DNA of 44,456 bases from assembly GCA_009731375.1 (NCBI GenBank), contig BJOX01000189.1, forward strand, positions 613,477 through 657,932. The letters are read 5' to 3'. Position numbers and translations under genes: made by a program. Below are positions 9,678 through 19,460 of this stretch, in pieces; the first letter of the stretch is position 1; the number at the start of each line of letters is the position of its first letter. The DNA comes from Paulinella micropora. Its lineage: Eukaryota; Cercozoa; Imbricatea; Euglyphida. The notes beneath the pieces are model-generated. The model had not been told where the DNA came from, searched no databases, and saw nothing but the letters and a program-made list of their open reading frames with translations.

Positions 9678-10490
9678 ATGGAATATAAAGGAGGTCGTGC
9701 GACGGGTATTTACTATATCAACAGCAAAAACCGAATAACGGGGACAGACAGCGACTTTACACACGAAGTCAATATGAAGGGACTAGACAATCCCACACAT
9801 TGTAAAATATTACACATTTACATTCCAAAGTCGTATTACTCTGTGGCTTCACCATATAATACTTTTACATTATCCGAAGACGGGTATGAGGCTTTAATTA
9901 CGATACCTGAAGGAAACTACACAATGAACAACTTAAAAAATAAATTATCTGAGATACTGACGGCAGTCAGCCCAAATGACTATACTTATGTGGTATCTAG
10001 TAATAATACCAACACAGACCCCGAGGATGGTAAATTAACATTCAGTGTGTCAAATAACGGAGGTATTCAACCGCGGTTTATATTTGATGGTGATACACGT
10101 ATTCATGAGGTTATGGGTTTTGATAGAAATTCAACATATTTCTTTGCTAATGATTTTGTTAAATCTCTAAATGTAATTATTCTAACTGGCGAAAAAACTT
10201 TGTATCTTCAATCGGATTTGGTTAATGAAGGTGATAATCATGTGCTACAAGAAATATACACAGCCAACGAAATTCCTTTCGGCTCTGTCATTTATGATGG
10301 AAGCGGGTCTGAGTATGGTAAAACATTCTCCGCTAATTCAAACAATGTATTTAGGTTTTACTTGACGGACAAAAACGACCAAGCCATTAATCTTAATGGT
10401 TTGGGAATAGTTATGACATTGCTTGTTTATCGTGAAACTAATTACTTTAGTTTATTTAATTCATTTTTCAATTTGTTAAAGGCGAGATAA
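9678..10490 (+). CDS. Minor capsid protein (penton-type)
   Basis: ATG 9678 is chosen over an upstream start because it follows TATATACA and excludes frame shared with the protease end. The 270-residue protein has the pattern of PLV/Polinton penton proteins: YYINSKNRITGTDSDFTHEV near the N-terminus, then LHIYIPKSYYSV, then IPEGNYTMNNLKNKLSEIL, and a beta-rich remainder. This family forms the single jelly-roll pentamers at capsid vertices. It directly precedes the major capsid gene, the usual pairing. The ORF is intact. Confidence 0.85.
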   Translation: MEYKGGRATGIYYINSKNRITGTDSDFTHEVNMKGLDNPTHCKILHIYIPKSYYSVASPYNTFTLSEDGYEALITIPEGNYTMNNLKNKLSEILTAVSPNDYTYVVSSNNTNTDPEDGKLTFSVSNNGGIQPRFIFDGDTRIHEVMGFDRNSTYFFANDFVKSLNVIILTGEKTLYLQSDLVNEGDNHVLQEIYTANEIPFGSVIYDGSGSEYGKTFSANSNNVFRFYLTDKNDQAINLNGLGIVMTLLVYRETNYFSLFNSFFNLLKAR

Positions 10491-10581
10491 TAAACTTAAT
10501 ATTTATTTTAATTATTTTTTTTCTATAAATATATTCTTGTGAATTAGTTAATTTTACATTACTTCAAAAAACAAAACAAAA

Positions 10582-12126
10582 ATGCCTGTCCAATACGGCG
10601 GAGAACTTACTCACAGCCAAAGCGAACTTATCCGCGGTAAGTATTCGCTTAACAAACTTACTGCCCGCGAAAGTCTTGCGACTGTGCCAATTACCAGCGT
10701 CGGAGGAATTGAATCAACTTTTGAAATTCCAACTCGTCCTTTGAACCTTGCAAGGAGTGTGTTGCGATTTACCTACACACCGACGACTGGCGGAATTGGT
10801 AATTATAACAGAATTCCTATGGACTGCTTGTCAATGATTAAGACGATTGAACTACGAAGCCGAAGCGGTCAGTATCTGTGTAATCTTCAACACGTTGGTA
10901 ATTACACTAAGATGATTTGGAAGCCTGAGATTTCTTATGATAGATTTATGGCTTTGGATAACCACGGGGCTAATTCTGGTTATGGGTCTATGCTTCAAAA
11001 GTGTAATGCCGATGGTCGTGCTACAACCGCCTTTAATGCTACCGTGTATGCAGGCCAAGTAGCAAGTGCTGCAACAGTTGCGGGAAGTATTGATACCGAT
11101 GCTCATCTTCAGGCAACATTAAATCGTTTTGGTAATGCTATCGCAGGAGCAATTTCTCCGCCATCTATCAATGCTCGTCGTCATGATGATTTGCTCATTG
11201 CTAATGGAACTGGTGCTGCCTCTGTTGTAAATGTCTCTTATGAGGAGTCGAAGTATTTTGAGGGTGGAAGTGTTGGTCAAGACCCCGCTGTAGTAATTGC
11301 CCCAGCAGTCAATACTGGAAATTCGCCGGTAATCAATGTGTCTATTCCTCTTGGTATGCTTTTTGGAACTATTTTTGAAATTGATAAGACTATTGGTTTT
11401 AATGAAATTCTTGATTTGAGGATTGTGTGGGAGGGAACACAGAAAACCATATTCTATGGAACTGATGCGAAAAGTGTTGCAGCAGGAGCAACAGCCACCG
11501 CACAGCCCGCGGCGATTACCAACCTTAACCTCTTTCTTGCTGTTGAAACCGACCCTAATGTTATCTTGGGTGTTCAACAGAAGATTGCGGGTGAAGGCTT
11601 TTCGTTCAAGACTGAATACCTTATCTCTTGGAAAACTAATCTCGCGGCAGGAACTCAGTCATTTGTTTTGAAGATGAACCGCTCGCAAGGTGAGAGAATT
11701 CGCCAAATTTACACTAGCGGGTTTAATAATACTGAAACTTCAAACACAGCATTTGATTGCGATAACCGAGCACAGGCTAAGATTACTTCTTATTACACTA
11801 CTTTGGATAGTAATAGAATTCAGCAGTTTGATATCGCTTGCGCCCGCGATGAAGACTATATGCTTTTGAAGGAAAAGGTAAAGGGTTCTGCTATTTTGAA
11901 CTCTAATGTGTATAAATATAACTGGTTCCATGTTGATTTCTGGGATCACAACCGCCCGCTTTATGACAAGCGAGAAGAAGAGGGTTATGAAGTGGCTGGT
12001 CTGTCCTTGGATACCGAACGGCGGTATGAATGGAGTGCGGAGGGAGCAGTCCAATTGAATTATTATACTTATGCTATTCTTCAGAGGACTATTGTTGTTA
12101 AGGGAATTGAAATCCTTATGTCATAG
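10582..12126 (+). CDS. Major capsid protein
   Basis: The 514-residue protein starts MPVQYGGELTHSQSELIRG and ends with a strand-rich segment (VQLNYYTYAILQRTIVV) and a short tail. Length, beta-rich composition, lack of membrane segments and position after the penton gene fit the double jelly-roll major capsid protein of PLVs. The start lies after an AT-rich leader ending in a run of CAAAA repeats; TATAAATATA lies about 50 bases upstream, so its leader is longer than those of its neighbours, perhaps for high expression (inference). The ORF is intact and stops at TAG. Confidence 0.85.
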   Translation: MPVQYGGELTHSQSELIRGKYSLNKLTARESLATVPITSVGGIESTFEIPTRPLNLARSVLRFTYTPTTGGIGNYNRIPMDCLSMIKTIELRSRSGQYLCNLQHVGNYTKMIWKPEISYDRFMALDNHGANSGYGSMLQKCNADGRATTAFNATVYAGQVASAATVAGSIDTDAHLQATLNRFGNAIAGAISPPSINARRHDDLLIANGTGAASVVNVSYEESKYFEGGSVGQDPAVVIAPAVNTGNSPVINVSIPLGMLFGTIFEIDKTIGFNEILDLRIVWEGTQKTIFYGTDAKSVAAGATATAQPAAITNLNLFLAVETDPNVILGVQQKIAGEGFSFKTEYLISWKTNLAAGTQSFVLKMNRSQGERIRQIYTSGFNNTETSNTAFDCDNRAQAKITSYYTTLDSNRIQQFDIACARDEDYMLLKEKVKGSAILNSNVYKYNWFHVDFWDHNRPLYDKREEEGYEVAGLSLDTERRYEWSAEGAVQLNYYTYAILQRTIVVKGIEILMS

Positions 12127-12179
12127 ATGTTTATCAACTTCGTAAAAACTAAAAAGAAAATAAAAAATATTTTTTTGTT

Positions 12180-12187
12180 TATATACA
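12180..12187 (+). promoter_or_regulatory. TATATACA motif
   Basis: Octamer identical to the one before the penton gene, preceded by TTTTTTTGTT and four bases before ATG 12192. Confidence 0.5.
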
Positions 12188-12191
12188 AGAG

Positions 12192-13376
12192 ATGTCTCAC
12201 CAAAGAAATTTAATCGCACAAAATCCTGACAGCAAATTTGTAAATGTCAAAGTTGGACATGACGGACACATTGAAGATAATCATATGAAGACTGCTTTTG
12301 GTGAAACACTAACCAGTTCCTTAACACCAGTATTACAGGAAATCTTTCCATATACCATTAATACACGGATATGGACATTAACTCAGACAAATGCGAGTGT
12401 TTCATTTCTGAATAATATGGTGGAATTAAAAACGACTGCTAATGCTACCGCTGATGCTAGTATGGTAAGCAAAAGAAAAATAAAATATCGCACTGGTATG
12501 GGTGTTGTAGCCCGCTTCACTGCTTTATGGACAACAGACGAAACCGAAGATTATTATTCGTGGATAGGTATCGGAGATAACGATTTATCTAATGGTTTCT
12601 ACTTTTACAAAACTAGAGATGAAGGAATGATTATTCTACATTGTATAGGAGGAATCCCAAACGCATTTTATCAAGCGTACTGGGATGACCCGTGCGACGG
12701 AACAGGAGATATGCCTGTATTAGACTGGACAAAGGGAAATGTATTTCAAATTCAATTTCAATACTTAGGCTTTGGTGCTATTAAGTTTTCTATTGAAAAT
12801 CCAAAGACAGGTGAATTTCAGTTAGTCCATACGATTAAGTATGCGAATGCCAACACAGGTGTCAGTCTGCGAAATACTACATTACCATTTTCAGCACGAA
12901 TTATTAATAATAATGCCGACACAGCCTTTTGTGTGAATGTCAAAACATCGTTCGGGGTTAATTGAATATCGTAGGTTCTTAGATTAATTTGTTGAGTTGA
13001 GGCAGCATTAACATAAATCTTAAAAATTGTTGTTCCGTTTGCGATAGCGGTTGCTTTTGTGTCTGTATCTACAATTGAAGTTTTGGCATCAACATCAGCA
13101 AAACCCGCCCCTGTCAGTGTTCCGTTCAATACCATTCTGACAACATTAGCCTTAGTATCTTCATTAGTAATACTTATCAACGAAGGAAAGACATTTGAAT
13201 TGTTGGTTAGGCTATTATTGAATAGTGCTTTATTCCTGATACTTAAAATGGGGCTTTCAGTTATATTACCTGCTTNNNNNNNNNNNAACGATGTTTTGAC
13301 ATTCACACAAAAGGCTGTGTCGGCAGGTGGAAATGGTAATATTAATGTTATTGCTAACTTTATAGAGGATCATTGA
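12192..13376 (+). CDS. Putative virion structural protein, split by a reverse-complemented block
   Basis: As assembled the ORF stops at 12965 (257 residues). Bases 12914-13275 are best read as a reverse-complemented piece: on the minus strand they encode protein that would join seamlessly after residue 240 (NNN, then AGNITESP) and, at its other end, into the plus-strand frame that resumes at 13287 and stops at 13376. A 39-base inverted repeat (12914-12952 and 13287-13325) marks the overlap, with 11 N between. The intended product is about 375 residues. The N-terminal two thirds (YYSWIGIGDNDLSNGFYFY) resemble lectin- or jelly-roll-like virion proteins; the C-terminal part is another beta-rich domain. 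The family is not certain. Confidence 0.7.
12914..13325. repeat. Inverted 39-bp repeat flanking a flipped block
   Basis: 12914-12952 and 13287-13325 are perfect reverse complements. N run 13276-13286 abuts the right arm. This arrangement is expected if one contig end was joined in the wrong orientation. Confidence 0.85.
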
Positions 13377-13403
13377 AGCAAAAAAAGAACAATTTCATTT
13401 GTA

Positions 13404-13796
13404 TTACTTTACTTTATTTTTGTTGTATCTTTCTTTTACAACACGAATAACATCGCTCGCTTTCCTTAATATACATCCTTCTTCTGTACACTCTATAGCA
13501 GTCTCTTTATCACCTACGGATGTAGCCGACGCTATCTCTTCTCCTACATTAGCCTTTAATTCTGTGATACCTGTCTCTTTTAAATCACTCGCCTTAAAAG
13601 GAGTGCTCTCTTCTTTGTCCGTTATGGTCTCCAATGGAATAACTACTTTCACATTGTCGTCCCTCGGCTTGTATTGCTCATAGAAAGATACAATGTCAGG
13701 CTTAGTCCATTTAATTGTCGGCTTTTTTATTTCACCGCCAAGGTTCCATTTTTCAATTTCATTCAAGTAGTCCTGTTTGGTGCTCAGGTCGGCCAT
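13404..13796 (-). CDS. Hypothetical protein, unknown function
   Basis: A 130-residue ORF starting MADLSTKQDYLNEIEKWNLGGE. It is hydrophilic, with no membrane segment or signal peptide; a short acidic stretch surrounds a CTEEGC pair, followed by a helical basic end. TATATATAAG lies directly upstream on its strand (13797-13806), as for other genes of the element. It is the first minus-strand gene after the convergent junction with the structural genes. No family recognised. Confidence 0.65.
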   Translation of the reverse strand: MADLSTKQDYLNEIEKWNLGGEIKKPTIKWTKPDIVSFYEQYKPRDDNVKVVIPLETITDKEESTPFKASDLKETGITELKANVGEEIASATSVGDKETAIECTEEGCILRKASDVIRVVKERYNKNKVK

Positions 13797-13825
13797 CTTA
13801 TATATAAAGATTTAATTTTATTTTA

Positions 13826-14112
13826 TTATAAATATTTTTTTACTTCACTTTTAATGTCTGTAAATTTTTCAAACCACGGCTGTTTCATAACCCATTCAAG
13901 GTATGGTTTGTCAATGGTAGCAACATCTTGAATTTTTTTCCTTTGTATTTGCCAAATGGAAAAGTATCCTTTGGTTTTCCTTCTCTACTTTTTTCAATCG
14001 CCTTAATTTCTTCATTAATTACCTGTTGCACATCTTTTACTGAAAAGAATTCCTTCTTCTTCTCAATTGAAAGTTGTTCAAATTTTTCGCATAGTCTGGT
14101 GAGGGTGGTCAT
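13826..14112 (-). pseudogene. DUF3820 / ExoX C-terminal-like small protein, frameshifted
   Basis: The frame from 14112 gives a helical N-terminus and then FPFGKYKGKK, after which it drifts into 13 unrelated residues and stops at 13885. One extra base in the T7 run 13933-13939 (A7 on the coding strand) restores a continuation containing DVATIDKPYLEWVMKQPWF and a stop at 13826-13828. FGKYKGK...DPxYLxW is the signature of the DUF3820/exodeoxyribonuclease X C-terminal-like family, found fused to nucleases or alone. A nucleic-acid-associated role is inferred. An ATATATATAG motif precedes the ATG. The lesion is either a sequencing slip or a genuine indel. Confidence 0.65.
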
Positions 14113-14182
14113 CTGTCTATATATATTGGTAAAAAAAAAATTATGGAAAAAAATTAATTATATGTTTATCATTTTTATTTTT

Positions 14183-17100
14183 TTAAAATCCAAAAGGTCT
14201 AGTTTCAATCGCATTCTCTACAATTCCAATAACTTGTCTTTTCGTATATGTAAAACTAAATATCTTTTCTAAGTATTCGCTTGTTATTTTTTCTTTTGTT
14301 TATCTCTTGTAATTTTGTTGTTTTCTATTATAACTACTTTTCCAGATTTCTCAATTCGCTTAGCAATCCGTAATTCTTCATCAGTCTCCAACAATTCAGC
14401 AAGTTCATTTTTACCATTCTCAAACAATTCTGTGTTCGTAATACCTAGCCCACAACTTATTACACTTAACATATTCGGTAAATTCAATGCTTTTTTTGTT
14501 TCATAGTTCATACGAAATCCTTTTACTTTCATACTGGCTTTACCATTATCTAATAAGTATCCATAACATTTTGGCCCCCCTCCCACAAAGGTTTTTATTT
14601 TCGCTCCTTTCAATTCATCTGTCCAGTCGCCCAGTAAATCTCCTGTCTCTACATCTGCCTCATTAATTTCTTTGTTAGTCGTATATATTACGCTGTCTGT
14701 GTCATGATACAATATCCTATTACCTAATTGGTCCATCATATTGTAAAGTCTCATTCTCGCGTGGCATGTAGTAAATAAAGCAACCACAATATTTGTTTTA
14801 ATCGGGTCGCTCACCGCATCCTGTTTTAAGTCATAACTGGCTTCTACAATTCTGTCGTTAATTATGTTAATATTTATATTATCTACTGATTTATCGTTCA
14901 ATAGTTTGTATAAGGTATCTTTATCCTTTATCATTTTGTTCTGTGTTTTATTTTGTTTCTGTCCAAACTTGCCCCATAAAGAGTTCAAGCACAACTTAGC
15001 CACTGCTCGCCGTCCTTCGTTTTTGAATATTTTGCTTTCATCCATCTTAACTCCCATTTTAACTTCCATGCTTTTTATGTAATTTTGTTTTTCGGCTTCC
15101 GTATTACATCCCGCAGGGTACCCGCTGGACTCTTGTTTTACTTTCAAGAATGTCTTTATGTATTCTTTGAATAGGCTACTGCTTTGTTCTTTCCAATGCC
15201 ATACTTCATATACTTTTATTAACTTATACCCTTTGTCTAAGGCCTTGTAAATTTCTGGAGTTGCCCATGTGCCTGTTATTGCTCGTTCTTTATCTGTGTG
15301 CTTACATTCACCATGTTGCTCAGTCATTCCGCACTTATCGCATAAGTAATACATCATCTTGCCTCTGTCCGCCTTCGGTAAGACTGGGTGTAGTAAGCCT
15401 CTAGGCGGAAGCATCTTAACCTTAGCCACTCCGAAATATTCTCTTTTTATAATTTTGTTTTTCATCTCGTTTCTTTCCTCCTCATTGTTTGGTCTAATAA
15501 TTATATGGTGTCCGCTTGGGTAAAGGTCGTAATACATCACGGTCGGATAAAGTGAGCATATGTCAATGTATTTCGCATACTCATTATCATGTCGTGATTT
15601 CCAATATAATTTCAAAGCATTCACTCTACCTCCAAACATTGCCTCTCGTGGGTTTAGTCCTTCTTGTTCAGTAATTCGTTCGTTTGTATCCTCTGCCAGT
15701 CTTTCACTGGTTTTCATCAGGCTCCATTCGCACTCCCAGACACTTATTACTTTTGCTTGTTCGTTAAGTTGTTTTTCTCTTCTCATTGTTTCCTTGTATA
15801 GTTCGCCCATTGTCTTATTCTTCTTCACATTCAAAGCATTGCTATTCCAACACTTATCACATCCGTGCCAATGACACCCGTAAAACTCATAAGTGGTTTT
15901 GTTTTTCTCATCCCAGCCATCTACATACACACGAGATTGCCCGAGTTGAAACATTTTTTCACCTCCGTTGAATGCGTGTTTAATATCGGCTTTGTCTAAC
16001 CTGCTTCTGTATGCTAACCATTCTACACAAGCCCTAGAAGTCATCCTGTCTTGCTTTTCCGCTTTCAATATCGCAATTGAATTCTCTGGCATAAACTTAG
16101 CACGATACAAAGCCATAACACAACTCGCAATAGTTGTATATTGAAAAGGGTCAATACCAAACTCTAGAAACTGGTTTCTAAAATCTATACAACCCTTTCT
16201 CAGTATATCAACATCTGAATGACAATACTCACCGATTTCCTTCGCCATATCAAAGTGGTTATGTGCTTTCACTTGTTCGTCATACCATTCAAGAAATTCT
16301 TTTCGTTTATCTCCTCGCATCGTGTCGTAGCCGTAATGTTTCTTATGTGGCATTACACCGACATAGTTTCTATTTTTTGCCGTATTGAAGAAGTGCGGGA
16401 AGAAACCTTTCTTAAGTTCCGTAAGTCCGAATGTCTTTGGAAAGTCTGACAATGGCATCGTAAGAAAACTTAGGCTGTCTATAAACCGATACTTCTTAAG
16501 TGTCATCATCATAATCTTACCACCTTCATAGATTACAAATGGAGTTTGTCCATTATCAACCAACCACTTAAGAATAAACTGACAATCATAACCGCGGGCA
16601 TTGTGCGCAATAAATGTAAATCCGCTGTGTTTAGTGTCAAAAGCCCAATTACAGAAATCTTGAATGTTCTTATGTATAATAGGCGGTTCCTTTGCATCGT
16701 AATACTGGCTTTCCGCATGATTAACAATGTGCTCGCCTGTGTCCTGTGTCGCTTCAAAGTCAAAGAATATGTATTGCTCTGACGGCGGTAAGATTTCTTT
16801 TTGGACTATTTCACATTGGTGTTCAAGCGGTTTCACTAGTTTGCAATTTCGGCATTTCGCATATCCTCATTTGTGCTCATCCTTCTTTCTGTAATTAAGT
16901 CCACACGATTTACATTTCGCTTTAACATCGCAGTTTGTCGTCATGTGATTATTAAAGCAGTCAGTGTTTGGAAACTTTCTATTACACTTCTCACATTCTT
17001 TCCACTTGCTCTTGCCATTTATTCCCTTACATCCGTTGGTTTCACAGATACTACATTTGGATTCGCAGGCATGTCTTTCATATACCCTCTTAGACATAAC

Positions 17101-18181
17101 TCACAGAAATTCTTTTTTCCTATCATAGACTTCATATTAGTTATGGCATCGTAATGTCCTTCAGTCTTTAAAATGTAAAGGTTAGTCAGCCGTTCTCCGA
17201 TCGCATCAAGTAGTTCTGTTTTATAAATGATTTTGTCAGGAAATTCAACAATAACCAGATTGTATTTAATGTGATTAGCAAATGTATTAATTTCAGGTAT
17301 CCCACACACATCCTTAATGATTTTTGCTTCATCGTGTAAAGCCTCTGCCATTTCCTGCTGTATCTTTCTTTTTCCCATTAGTATCGTCTTGTATTTTGGA
17401 TGTTTTTCAATTTTTGCTTTGACTACAACAATTGCTCGTGCTAAGCATAAGTTATCGCTGTTAGTAATACAGATTACTCCTTGCTTTCTGTAGATATCCA
17501 ATTTGTTCAAAACCTGTAGCCTTGTCCCACCCGTCGGCATTTTAACAGATTTCAACACAAATTTCAATTTATCAAAGTTTATTCCGTTCTAATCCATGTA
17601 AAGACTTTTGTTGCTTTGAAATATTGCTGACAATCTTTCTAAAGTTTTTCAACCGAGATTTGATTAACTTTGTGCAAGCCTGTTGATACTTTTCCATAGT
17701 AATCAACAAACTCAATACCTAGGCTAACCTTATCTTCGGGTGCTTGTCATTTTACAAAGTCGTTCAACACAATCTCAATAAATCTTATCACATCGCGCAT
17801 CGTGAATGATCGGAAGTTGCAGTTAATCCTTACCGCATATCGGCTTTCATTTATTCCTAGTTCGTGTTCCTTGCTGTCGTCCCTCATGATATCATAATTA
17901 CCATACCGCAACAAATCTCTGTAATTTTCTTTCATCTCTTTTTTCTCTTCAATCGTAGGTAAAGGTGGTGCTATTGATATAGCATGGTGCTCAAAATACA
18001 CCGCACCTCTTACTTGGTTCAAGTAGTTTTGGGCTGTCAGTGTATCAATTTTATACCCCCTTACCTTCGGTTTGATATATAGCACATCCCGACCCCTGAC
18101 AGACTTGATTTCGTAATTTATCTTATATTCCCTTAATCTATCCAACCTGTAGACCTTGCCGTTATAAGTGTGTGTCTCCAT
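14183..18181 (-). pseudogene. polB: Protein-primed family B DNA polymerase, Polinton type, disrupted
   Basis: The intact 850-codon core (16836-14284) carries the exonuclease motifs FFDFEAT (about 16,760), AHNARGYDCQF and YCHSDVDIL, and polymerase motifs DICSLYPTV (about 15,550), LCLNSLWGKFG and YHDTDSVIY (about 14,695). Upstream reading frames supply the Polinton-type N-terminus: METHTYNGKVYRL (start 18181), APEDKVSLGI, MPTGGTRL, NSDNLCLARAIV, HYDAITNM and a Cys-rich finger region. Lesions: TGA 17747-17749, TAG 17639-17641, a one-base loss near 17,581, a frameshift near 17,082, TGA 16864-16866 (where Cys is expected before GYAKCRNC), and a one-base loss near 14,297 that hides about 37 C-terminal residues ending PFGF at 14,186. 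Full length would be about 1,330 residues. Confidence 0.88.
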
Positions 18182-18348
18182 GTTTGATAATAGTATATCA
18201 AGGAAAATATAATTTTATAAAATTAAAATATTTGTCTGCCTCAATCGGTCGTCCCCTCGTGGCCTCGTGTGTGCCCCTATATATATAAGGACACTCCTTG
18301 TCTTTAAATGGAAATTCAGTGGTTTTCGCAGAGAAACCTTTTTGATTA
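18182..18348. promoter_or_regulatory. Upstream region of polB
   Basis: No gene seen. TATATATATA at about 18,277-18,288 lies roughly 100 bases before the polymerase ATG, and a very AT-rich leader follows. A frame at 18198-18425 overlaps the zinc-finger coding in another register and is not supported. Confidence 0.4.
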
Positions 18349-18852
18349 TCAATACTTACCATACCCGCAACCACAGTGGCAGTTATGTTCCATGTATCCG
18401 CACATATTACATCTATCATCGTCATCCTTCTTTATTCTATCCATATACTCTTTGCTTGACCTTGGAGGAACTGGAGGTTTTTCTTTTTCTGCTGAAATAT
18501 GTTTCTGAGACTTCATATGTCGCGTTTTGTTTCCATTATGTATTTCAGCGCCACATCCACACTTAAAATCTTTATGCTTCTAAATTTTCTTCTTTTCTTT
18601 TTTGATTATTCTTGTTTCTTTATCGTAATTAATTTTCCATTCCTCATATTTAGGTATTATATTTTCCTCGTGATATTTCTTTGCTTCTTCCAATGCTTGC
18701 TCTTTTGATTTTTTCTTTCCGATACAGAAACTCTTACACATAACCTTTCCTCCTTCTCTCCATTGAACTTTTACCATTAGCCTCTTTTCGTTATTCTTTA
18801 CCATAACACAACCTCTAGACATTCTAAATCTCTGAGTGTCTTCGTTTGTCAT
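18349..18852 (-). pseudogene. Zinc-finger protein with in-frame TAG
   Basis: The first 90 codons (18852-18583) encode a basic domain, GCVMVKNNEKRLMVKVQWRE with strand-helix layout, resembling small AP2- or integrase-arm-type DNA-binding folds. A TAG (18580-18582) follows, and the same frame continues for 76 codons with a CGCGAEIHNGNKTRHMKSQKH C2H2-like finger and a second Cys/His cluster (CNMCGYMEHNCHCGCG) before TGA 18349-18351. The joint product would be about 167 residues. Either TAG is a nonsense change, or these are two genes of which the second lacks an early ATG. ACATATAGG precedes the ATG. A transcription-regulator role is inferred. Confidence 0.6.
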
Positions 18853-18980
18853 CCTATATGTGTCTTTATTTTATTTCTTTAAGTAATAATTATTTAAAGG
18901 TAGCAGTTTTTCTTTCTTTTGTCTGTCTGTATTTGTTATAAATAGATAGACGAAATAATGAATAACTGCTCTTAGTGTGG
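18853..18980. other. Probable right margin of the viral element
   Basis: AT-rich non-coding sequence (TTAAAGG, TCTTTCTTTTGTCTGTCTG, ATAAATAGATAGACG) passes into host-like sequence with higher GC by about 18,970. No terminal repeat can be shown from one end. Confidence 0.4.
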
Positions 18981-19460
18981 TTTTGTACAGAAACTGCACT
19001 GAAAAAGTGTGCCAAAGTGGCACCCTATACTACTACGAAGGAGGCTCCGAAATTACAAAAGGTCCAGTGCAGACAAATTTTTTGCATGAGTCTGTCCCTG
19101 CGAACTTCACGGGCAGTGGCTTGTTATTTTTGGACCCGCTTTTCGAGCAAATAGGCCCGTACTGTAGAAGGACGTTTCGTGCGGCTGGCGAGAACAACTG
19201 GCATATTCACAGAGATCAGGCCGTGCGCCGCGGTGTGAATTTTTCTCCTATCTAATTTTTCATCTGTGGCGTTTCTCTTGTTACTACACGGTAGAGAACT
19301 AGAGAGCACTTGCGTGTGACAAATGGAGACATGTTGTTCTTGCAACTACTTGAGTGTGTGGCTGTTTTGTTGTGAGAAGATCAAATAATGCCATTCTTGC
19401 CTATACATTTGAGGACTCTCCATGAAATTTCTTCAACTTAATTTCTTGTTTTCTCTTATT
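18981..19460. other. Unique host sequence, no recognised gene
   Basis: A 92-codon frame ending at 19255 (YYYEGGSEITKGPVQTNF...) matches no family I know and has no supporting splice or promoter context. The rest is stop-rich. Confidence 0.5.

Larger units (their letters stand above)
1..18960. mobile_element. Integrated Polinton-like virus (right-hand part)
   Basis: The block encodes the hallmark set of Polinton-like viruses: major capsid protein, penton-type minor capsid protein, FtsK/HerA-type packaging ATPase, adenain-like cysteine protease and a Polinton-type protein-primed DNA polymerase B. Genes are closely packed, intron-free and AT-rich, in contrast to the GC-rich exons of the host gene to the right. 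Structural genes run on the plus strand and replication-associated genes on the minus strand, converging near 13,390. The left end, including any integrase, helicase and left terminal repeat, is outside the window. The right edge is placed at about 18,900-18,980, where AT-rich coding gives way to host-like sequence. No terminal inverted repeat can be tested because only one end is visible. Confidence 0.9.

Noticed and set aside
12914-13325. Phase-variable invertible segment
   Set aside because: No recombinase or known site, and an N gap abuts one arm. The flipped block plus a 39-base overlap is what a mis-oriented contig produces.
18198-18425. 75-codon minus-strand ORF
   Set aside because: It overlaps the Cys/His cluster coding in another register and shows no domain.
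14284-18852. Alternative genetic code (TGA as Cys or TAG as a sense codon)
   Set aside because: Intact viral genes end in TGA (ATPase, 3492), TAG (MCP) and TAA, so all three act as stops. The internal stops fit decay or errors better.
18977-19255. 92-codon ORF beside the viral element
   Set aside because: No recognisable domain or conserved feature; length is within chance for this composition.
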